DNA of 64,000 nucleotides from Dendrophyllia cribrosa (Eukaryota; Cnidaria; Anthozoa; Scleractinia; Dendrophylliidae), in NCBI GenBank assembly GCA_024195265.1, contig JAJLRJ010000006.1, positions 28,901,352 through 28,965,351 of the forward strand, written 5' to 3'. Numbering within the stretch: position 1 is the stretch's first letter; each line of letters begins with the position of its first letter. A program made the translations under genes and the position numbers. The notes below the pieces were generated by a model. It was given only the letters and a program-made list of their open reading frames with translations. It was not told the origin of the DNA and made no database searches. This document shows positions 56,130-64,000 of the stretch, in pieces.

Positions 56130-58370
56130 CTAGGAACAAAGAACAATATTTCCTGTATCGCTACCAATCAGGAGCAGCCTGTTGAGTGGCAGGTACCCGA
56201 GACACGTGATACCGCCGCGGAAGACGTCACTGCTCAGCTTGTAGCTAAAGTAAGGAATCTGTAAGGGAAAAAAAAGAGAAAAACAGGTTTTTAGACCATG
56301 TCAGCTATTTTTGAAAAACCGAAAGTAATATTTGCATGAATGGAAACCTAAAAAAGATTGTCCAGTTTTTTCTTAAAAATCGTTATATTAGTACACTGAA
56401 TGTGTTAACAAGTGTCTATAGCTAGGAGAGGGAAGGATGGAATGTATGGTCAACGTTTTCAAATTATGTCATTGGATCTTTTCAAAATTGCTTAAAAGCT
56501 AATTGTAGTTTGTTCTGCCTTCGAGAATTTACTTAAAATCTTTCTCTCGGGGTTACAGATTGAAGCATTTTACGTTTTTTAAAAACGATTTTTAAACACA
56601 AACTGGAACAGTTTTTATAAAACCATTTTGAACTGTAGCTAGTATTTTTACTCATGCGCAGTAAGCGCATGAGGTAGAAAATGGGTCGCGTTTCTTCGTC
56701 TTTTTGTTACATTAGTGCATGCAAATTTATGCACCCATATATTATTACTAACCGGGTCGCAGGTCACATAAAAATTGTACAAAAATGGCTGCCGCGCTCG
56801 GCATGTGCTTGGTTTTCAAAACCATAGTTTTGTCTTGTCGGAATAATAACACACATTCAAAATATTCAAAATTTGAAGAGAAAGCTTTAAAGAATACTCA
56901 GAAGCCGCTGTAGTGGAGAAAAAGGAGAGCTGTAAGCGACGAGCGACGAAATCTTGCTTCAAGTTTTATCAGTGCGAGGCGATCAGATCAAATCCGAAGA
57001 AGCGGAGTTTTAAAGAATTTTCAAGCAGGCGAGGGACTTTACCATAAAAGAAATTTCATTTTTCGGTGAGAATTTATGTTGATACCAATTTGTGATTGAC
57101 TTTTTCTTTGTGTCATACTTGTTATTCTAGACCGAGAAAAAGTTGTTTTTGTGAGCTTTTGTGCACTCTAAACACAGAGTCAACGGACTGTCGCGTAATA
57201 CAGTTTTTGAGAATTGCTAAAATTGAAAAATAACCCGGTCGTTTACTGATTTTATTGCTTTTAAAAGTAGTCTTTTCAAATGTAACAGAAAGCAGACAAG
57301 AAAAGTCGGAAATTTTAGAAAACACTAGATATAATAAAGCTGAGGTTGCTGCATTTAAATATTATTTTGTGATGTTTATAATAATTCGCAGACGCCAGCG
57401 CTGCGCGCTGCAATGAGGATAAATAAATCGTCAAGCCTTCCGGAAGCAGAAAATCACTGAATTCTGATAAGCGTTTAACTCTTTTATTCAAGGGAAAGAC
57501 ATTTTCATTCAAGGAAATATGAGTTTCATTAAAAAGTTTTGACCTTTAGAACAAATATTTTGGTACAAGCAGCGCACGATCGAATTACATTCCACACGAA
57601 ATTTGCATATATGAAAGAAGTGTATTTGCGACAACACTTTGAAAAAACTGTGAAGCCTGGAAAAAACTAATACATGGCAAATCAAAGCAGTTATTTAAAG
57701 AACTAGCTTTATAGAAAAATTTCATTTCGATTTGGACTTGAAATCAAACGGGGGGGGGGGGTTCATGATGTGTCGCGCAATATTTATTTTTATTAAAATG
57801 TTTCACCAATTTATAGCACTCATCACCACAGTTTTGACATTATAAAAGTAGAATCTCCTGAATCCGATTACATGTATTTTTTTCATTACCTGTAATTTAG
57901 GGCTTCCACAAATTTATTGGAAATCCGGGCAGGAGAAGGGGTCTCTGGGCTTGGAAATCCAGGCGGGAGGGGGGGGGGGGGCGGGAATCGGAAGAGGTCA
58001 AACAATCTTGCCATCCGTCGGTGGGGAGGGGGAGGGGTGGATTCTTTCTGGAATAACCCAATCTAATAGAAATAATTCACGGTTAACGTTTGGGAAGTAT
58101 TACACTAGTGTGGGTTTGATCAGAATCAATAAATTAAATATTCAAAGCGACTACAGAAAAATTGGTTGTTTCAATCAACGTGTCTTAGAGTCTCATGCGC
58201 ATGAGTATAGGCTATGTTTAGCCTCTTGTTAATCTTAGTTCTAGTTTTAAACCTTAGTTAGCCTTAGTTTTTAGCCGTATTTAGTTTTTTTTATGTATTT
58301 TTGACCTTCATTTAGAGGACCCTCCTGAAAACCACCATCAGGTGATTAAAGGCCTCCTCTTAAAATATTA

Positions 58371-58423
<53 letters not shown>

Positions 58424-61400
58424 GTTTGAGCAAGTGTTACCATTAGTGATCATTATGGAATAGTTATGACAAATAAATCAGCAAAAAATCACTGACACAG
58501 CCCCATTCGCCACTTTAGAAACGAGAAGGAAACTGAGCCGAGTGAACATTCGCAACGACTTCTGACACTGTTACTGGGGACAGAGACAAAAGAAGCGTCC
58601 CCTGTAATGATCCCAGAAGCCGTTGCGAAAGTTCACTCGGCCCAGTTTCCTTCTCGTTTCTAAAGTGGCCCCATTAACACTTTTCCACAACAAATATTCA
58701 AAGTACAGATTTAATCTCACCTCTGGCGCTTCTTCTTGTAAATTATAAACACCAATTCGCCCGTTCATGTTGGCTGAGATCACTTGGTCTCGCCACACCA
58801 GTATAGAGGGAAGAGGGTCGCTGGGGCCTTCAAGTTCAAAACAAAGAACAATATATTTGGTGAGCATACTAATTAGTTGTATTACCGTTTGTGTCACGAT
58901 GAGTGGATGTTAACAAACGTATATTGCGACGTTACGATTGTTCTTTAGGCCCAGAGGTCAACCGATGAGGTCATGATTTGTAACACGATGGTCGGCTGCG
59001 ATTGGCGGATTTAGATCCCATTATTCGGGCGAGAAACTGTTTCTTCGGGTTTCCTGTTGTTGTGTTTTTCTTGAACGTCCAAACGTCGCGACATACGTTT
59101 CAAGTGACAACATCGTAAGACAAATGATGGCAAACTTAACTATTATTGTGCCTTACCACAATGAACGTCCATGCCTTTTTTACTACAATATTTAGTGAAT
59201 ATTGTCAAAGTAATTTCTATAATTACAAGTTCATTCAATGTCAAAATCGAAATTTGGCTGTTTAATGAGGAAGATGATTTCCAGGCATTTAATATCACCA
59301 CTATAACAAGCAGTCATAGCGCACGAAATCAAGACTTATTTCGTATGCTAGTGAATCTGAAATCTCCGGAAAGAGGGCAATTGAATGTACTCTAAATTCG
59401 TGAATTTTTTTAAGCAAAATTCTGCTGTAATGTGTACTTTTTGTCAATGGTTATTTCAAAAACATAGATTGATAACATCGCGAATTGTAAATACAGTTGC
59501 CTATCATTGAACAGAATAACATCACAAAGGGTTAACCCAAGTATAACACTTCGATACCTCTTGTACCAATAAACATAAAAAAGCAAGGCTCTTGTTTACA
59601 TTTCGTGATAGTTTGGGCACATTTGATTGACATTATACTTCGAAAATATTAGACAATATGAAAAATTTAGAGTCAATAGAATACGAAATGTGTCTTGCAT
59701 CTGATTAGATTTTGGGGTATTAGTAAGACCTATTGGACAATCTCGGTACTTTCGCTGGTGTCTCGAAGGCCCAAAAGAAACCCAGGCGGACGCGATCCCC
59801 CCCCCCCCCCCCCCTACTCCCATATAAAAATGACGAGGGTGTTCATCGTATCTTTTAGGGGGCAAAATTTGTAGATCGGTACCGCTTAGGGTGCTGAAAT
59901 CGAAAATGACCACCGTTAGAACTATCGCGGTACCTTTTAGGGTATTGAGCCGTGAAATGACAGAATGTGACATGTACTAGAATTGTTACTCTTAGGCCCG
60001 GGACAAACGTCGAACTTTTCATGAGTCGAACTAAATTCAGCGAATTAAGTTCATGAGAAGTTCGACGTTTGTCTCAATTAAATTCGACGGACTCATTTGG
60101 ATCGACCAACACGTTCTATCCGTCTGGAGCAGACGGATAGAACTTGTTGAATTTGGTTCGTCTGAATTAAGTTCGACGTTTGACCCAACAGACGAAAATA
60201 ATTAATTTGGGTCGACCCAAACTGCAATTTAGTTCGACTCATGAAAAGTTCGACGTTTGTCCCGGGCCTTAGGGGAGAAGCCACGCCCACAAAACGAGAT
60301 TTGGATATCTTTTAGCGATTCCGGGGTGTTTTCAAACACTTCCGACTATCAAACCCCAACACTTCCCTCGTTACCTTTGAGAATCTTAAGGCGCAAACCG
60401 TCTTCTTTCCACAGTGACAAACCAGAATCTACAGATGACGTTACAAACGAGGTATTTGAAAAGGCCTTGACCTGTAAGAAAATTAATTGAACAAATACAA
60501 CATGTAAAAAAAACCGAGAATTACTAACACACATTACATGCCACATTACCTCGCCAAAATACCACCACGACGCCCTCGCATTCTTTGTGCAGTCTTCTCG
60601 CTTTCTTCCTCCAGAGAGGTTTTCAATTTAGTATCGAAAGTAATTTCGCGTTTGCTTTGGTTTTGCATTGCTACGCTTTGTGATTGGCTAAAAAATCTCG
60701 TGCCACTTTCTCAGCCAATCAAAAGTAAAACTAAAATCAACCGTGACTTGCTCGCACGCGTTTTCCCGCGTTTTCTCGGCTACATGTATTTGCTTCGAAT
60801 TGTGATGGGTTCAGTCGATGACGTGCATCCGATTTGAATGATTACTTTGGTTTTTGACTGAAATCCGCTCTGAGGACAAATCGTTAACGGAGTTATGTCA
60901 TGAGACATGAGACTGGTTTGTTCTCTCTTCGACAATTCACTTGATATCTTCCTCTTGTTGTTCTATAAGCATTTCATGTTTGTGCAGTTTTGACGTTTTT
61001 TGATTAAAACTGCACAAACACAAAATGCTTAAAGAACAACAAGTGGAAGATATCAGGTGACTTTTCGACAGAACAAACCATAATCAGAGTTTTAGTGAGT
61101 TTTCCAAGACAAAAGGCAATAAAATTGAGGGTAGTCCAGCAATTGTCTAAACGATGTCTGTGATTCGCTTAGAAAACAATAGATTTGTCCCGCTGGGATA
61201 AAGATTAGGGATAGGTGCATTGTTCAAGTGATATATCAATTGTATCGTTCGCCAATCAAAGACATCGTTTGGACAGCTACGGGGTCGCCTAAAATTGAAA
61301 AGATTAGACCAATTTTTTCAAGTTGCAATCCATTTCCATTCTGGCCATCTGCACCCCAAGATACTTGTTTTTACTCTTTGAGCACTAGTAGAATAACGGA

Positions 61401-63930
61401 ACCGGGCCATTATTGTTGGGTTTCCACTGAGTTAAAATTGTCTTTTGGCTTTTTAATTCGACAGACAGTCCCCGAGCTCCCTGGAAAGCACTTGAAGCGA
61501 CAGATGAGAGGGTCCAACAGCGGGCAGACACCTTATTGAGACTCATGTAACGTAATGTCGACACTTAGAATTTTATTTTCAATAAATTTTTAAGTGTAAA
61601 AACGAAGGTCTAAAATCGCCTCCCTCAGGATTGAACTTATGACCTCAGCTAGGCTTAGGCTTACAGAGCCAACACTACCGGACGCCTACACTACCAAAGT
61701 ACCACCTAGCTTCTCTGGTTGTTTAGGCCTAAATTTAACTATATGAGCGGCTAACCCCAACCTTAACTGAAAGCAAACCAACTAATCCATTATTTACGTC
61801 ATATAATTCTCAATAAGGTGTCCGATTTCCTGTTGGGCTCTCTCATCTATCCCTTCAAGTGTCCTCCGAGGTCCATATGGTGTGCATATCAAGAAGTTTC
61901 CACTGCAGTTATACCTGATAAATTTCAGACGTGTGAGCCCGCCTGTGGCTGCGGAGAAGCCCACCCCTGGTATCCAACACAGACGCGAGACCAGACGAGA
62001 AACCAAGAGCGATCCACCGTCCATCAGGACTGCAACAGATGTCACGGACCGTACCTAAGTAATATAATATAAGATTCCAAGTGTGAAGTTCAAAAATAAA
62101 CCAATGCTGAAGTTTTACGATAATCGCATCGGAAATGCCAGTAAAGGAGGCAGCATTCGTTTAACCCTTTCACTCCCAGAGTCAATTGTGGAGATATGTA
62201 GTGCAGTTCTAACTTTTGAGTCTGTGGACGAAATCCTATGTTGTGACCATTCAAATGAAACCTCTTCAGCAGTACTTTTGCATTGTACCATTTGTTTTTC
62301 AATATTTTACAAAATGAAATTTGGGATCTTTTTTGAATTTCAGTGATTGGAACTCTTGGGAGTGAAAGGGTTAATGGGTTAATAGGCCACAAGTCTAAGC
62401 GTAGACGTCTCCTTTCTATCAATGAAGGAAAGAATCCAGCCTGGGCGCCCTGTGTCGATTGATGACAGTTAGTTGGAGCGACATTAAATAGTAAAAGTTT
62501 AGGTATAGGGTTCTACAGGGTAATTTAACTCTATCAGTCACTTCTGTGTAACTTGCACCCAGTTTCAAAGGAAAGCCAACGTTGTAGCTCTTGTTGTAAG
62601 TTGAAGAACATGGATGTGGCAAACAACTGGAGTATTAAATGTATATTTAATGTGTACAAGGCCGTATAAAACAGAATGCAATACCTGCTATGCTACTTGT
62701 GGTAACTTTCCACTCCGTGACAAAGTTTTTCTGGCGAACATCAAGAAATCTAAAGAGAGGAAACCATGTTAGAGCTGAACTGTTCACTTAAATAGCCAAG
62801 AGACGGTGAGCCCAGTTTTTACCTCGCAGTTCCTTCGGCCATGACGGCCACTACACACTGGCTTGGCGCTGGAAGAGTCGTCATGGCAACGATCGGATTG
62901 TTCCTGGGCTGGTCAAAGACGCCCAGACAGCCACCGGAGACTGGATCCCATAACTGAAAATAAAAATTGGGAATTGTTTCAGAGACAGCAGTAACAAACT
63001 ACCAGTCCATCTCCTTCTTGTAGAGTAGGTAACGCTTGCTTAGCTAACTTAGCGCAGACTAGTCGGAGCAGAAGCGTGGTTCACGAACGTCTAGAAAACT
63101 TTTCGGGCCCGGAGCAGCATTCTGAAGTCATAAGCTATAGAATGGTAGTATAGGTTCTTGCCGAAATTTAGCCCGAATCTTACAATAACTGATACTCGTC
63201 GCGCCACTGGGTGTTATTGGTTGCGAGAAACCGTATCGTGTTCACACGATACTGGTAAAATATTCATCCCGGTACAGGTACAGGGATAAACTCGTATCGA
63301 TAAGAAAGTTATACAAGTATTACGTTAACACCCCCTTATTGATTGCCGGTGGTTTACACCTACGACAAAAGCACAAGTACAAGGACGCTTGCGCTTTTGC
63401 CTGTGCCTGTGCCTGTGCTCGTCTTTGTGCATGTCTTTGTGCTTGTCTTTACCGCTGCCGCTGCCGGTGCCGGTGCCTGCGCCTGTGCCTGTGCTTATGT
63501 TTGCGCTGCACTTAGGTCAAAAACGTTACCCGGTTTAAACGGGCGACGCTACGACGCTAGCCAGGAGTAAGCAGAATAAAAAGGACCGCACCGAATTAGC
63601 ACGTACGTGTCTTCACTCGCATTTATGCTTGCTTTCATGTTTATTATGCTTGTACTTGTAGACTAGCCTTAAGAGCCAAGAGTAAGGACAACCAAAAGTA
63701 GCTTACATGAAGACTGCCATCACACGACACGGCGTGCCGCATGGACTCCACCATTCCCACGTAAAACACCTGACGCGTGTGCTTGTAATACGTCCACGAG
63801 CTAGCTGATTGGGCCGTACCATCACCATGGTTGCTAAGCGACCACAGTTTGACAGTTTTGTCTTTACTCGCCGACAGGAAGCAGTGTTCACTGTCCTGTA
63901 CATACACTGAACGAACCGGTCCGCTGTGAC
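56130..63930 (-). CDS. WDR81: WD repeat-containing protein 81, C-terminal exons (partial)
   Basis: Seven exons with GT..AG ends and matching phases: 63707-63930, 62823-62953, 62685-62749, 61915-62054, 60375-60471, 58721-58827 and 56130-56258 (stop TAG at 56132-56130), about 297 residues. They encode the C-terminal WD40 propeller: SGPVRSVYVQDSEHCFLSAS, KDKTVKLWSL, HAVSCDGSLH, LWDPVSGG, ICCSPDGRWIALGFSSG, ILVWRDQVISANMNGRIGVY, and a final SSDVFRGGITCLGYLP ending LLIGSDTG. Vertebrate WDR81 ends the same way (FRG.LTSLALLP and LLLGSDNG words). WDR81 also has BEACH-type and kinase-like regions, which lie beyond the right edge. The family acts with WDR91 to restrain PI3P formation on early endosomes and in aggrephagy. 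The first exon listed begins in phase 1, so an upstream exon outside the window is required. Confidence 0.88.
57885..58040. other. G-rich low-complexity intron sequence
   Basis: This part of the last WDR81 intron has runs of G (57750-57759 and 57968-57981) and gggaggggga words. An open frame (57951-58232) begins in it and is not supported as coding. Confidence 0.5.
58245..58425 (+). mobile_element. Probable 3-prime tail of a truncated non-LTR retrotransposon
   Basis: The sequence gaggaccctcctgaaaacca, ccatcaggtgattaaaggcc, then an ATT-repeat tail (58369-58422) has the form of an untranslated tail of an L2/CR1-type element, with a short-repeat end and no coding part left. This is an inference from layout and not a sequence match. 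Confidence 0.45.
58501..58674. repeat. 174-bp inverted repeat in WDR81 intron
   Basis: Arms of about 55 bp (58501-58556 and 58619-58674) share CCACTTTAGAAACGAGAAGG and its inverse, around a 60-bp loop. It lies 50 bp from a WDR81 exon, so it could form a hairpin in the pre-mRNA. Confidence 0.8.
59995..60268. mobile_element. 274-bp MITE with TTA duplication
   Basis: It is flanked by TTA (59992-59994 and 60269-60271). The ends GGCCCGGGACAAACGTCGAA and its inverse continue through TTTTCATGAGTCGAACTAAAT. GTTCGACGTTTG recurs inside in both orientations. The structure and TTA duplication fit a PIF/Harbinger-type MITE. It lies 104 bp from a WDR81 exon. Confidence 0.85.
60915..61080. repeat. 166-bp inverted repeat
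   Basis: The arms tttgttctctcttcgacaat... and its inverse ...cttttcgacagaacaaacc enclose a second complementary pair (AACTGCACAAACA and TGTTTGTGCAGTTTT in the middle). It is an intronic foldback of unknown family. Confidence 0.75.
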
Positions 63931-64000
63931 CTAACGAATTGCAAAATGTTAAGATTACGTTACAACAGAAAGGAGGGTGGCAGAGTAGCAAAGTGACAGT

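Overview
This window is eukaryotic nuclear DNA. It is AT-rich, has spliced genes with GT..AG introns, and is full of short inverted-repeat elements, SINE and retrotransposon debris and microsatellites. The two recognisable host genes, FRMD8 and WDR81, are metazoan. Gene style, tRNA-derived SINE and MITE types suggest a marine invertebrate, most likely an anthozoan cnidarian such as a stony coral. That taxonomic call is an inference; nothing here is a species-specific marker.

Layout. 1-3.6 kb: dispersed and tandem repeats, no gene. 3625-13987: a 10.4 kb Helentron-type Helitron on the minus strand, bounded by perfect 56-bp inverted repeats. It carries a three-exon RPA-like gene and an intact 2323-residue protein with a 2A peptide, OTU protease, HUH Rep, helicase and AP-type endonuclease. 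14953-19872: a Ty3/gypsy-type LTR retrotransposon on the minus strand with 160-bp LTRs (one mismatch) and a 5-bp target duplication; its gag is split by a 336-bp MITE and its protease by a frameshift. 20-24.6 kb: repeat-rich, no gene found. 24.7-29.75 kb: a minus-strand spliced gene for a secreted or membrane MRH-domain (mannose-6-phosphate-receptor-like) protein, with a 1-kb Mutator-like element in its first intron. 32.1-42.0 kb: the whole coding region of FRMD8 in 13 exons, minus strand. 42-50 kb: gene-poor. 50.2-53.6 kb: an island of five compact intronless ORFs that I do not recognise as host genes, with duplicated promoter elements, a tandem paralogue pair and a frameshifted exonuclease-like ORF; probably virus- or element-derived. 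53.9-54.26 kb: a satellite of CCGCCATTTTG units. 56.1-64 kb: the last seven exons of WDR81, minus strand, running off the right edge.

How the parts relate. FRMD8 is known as a cofactor of iRhom/ADAM17 trafficking, WDR81 as a regulator of endosomal PI3P and aggrephagy, and the MRH gene probably encodes a lumenal lectin. All three concern the endomembrane system, but I see no sign of co-regulation. The Helentron genes form one transposition system (Rep/helicase/endonuclease plus a single-strand DNA binding protein). The 50-53.6 kb island is the best candidate for an undescribed system. Exon coordinates were derived by hand from splice signals and reading-phase continuity.
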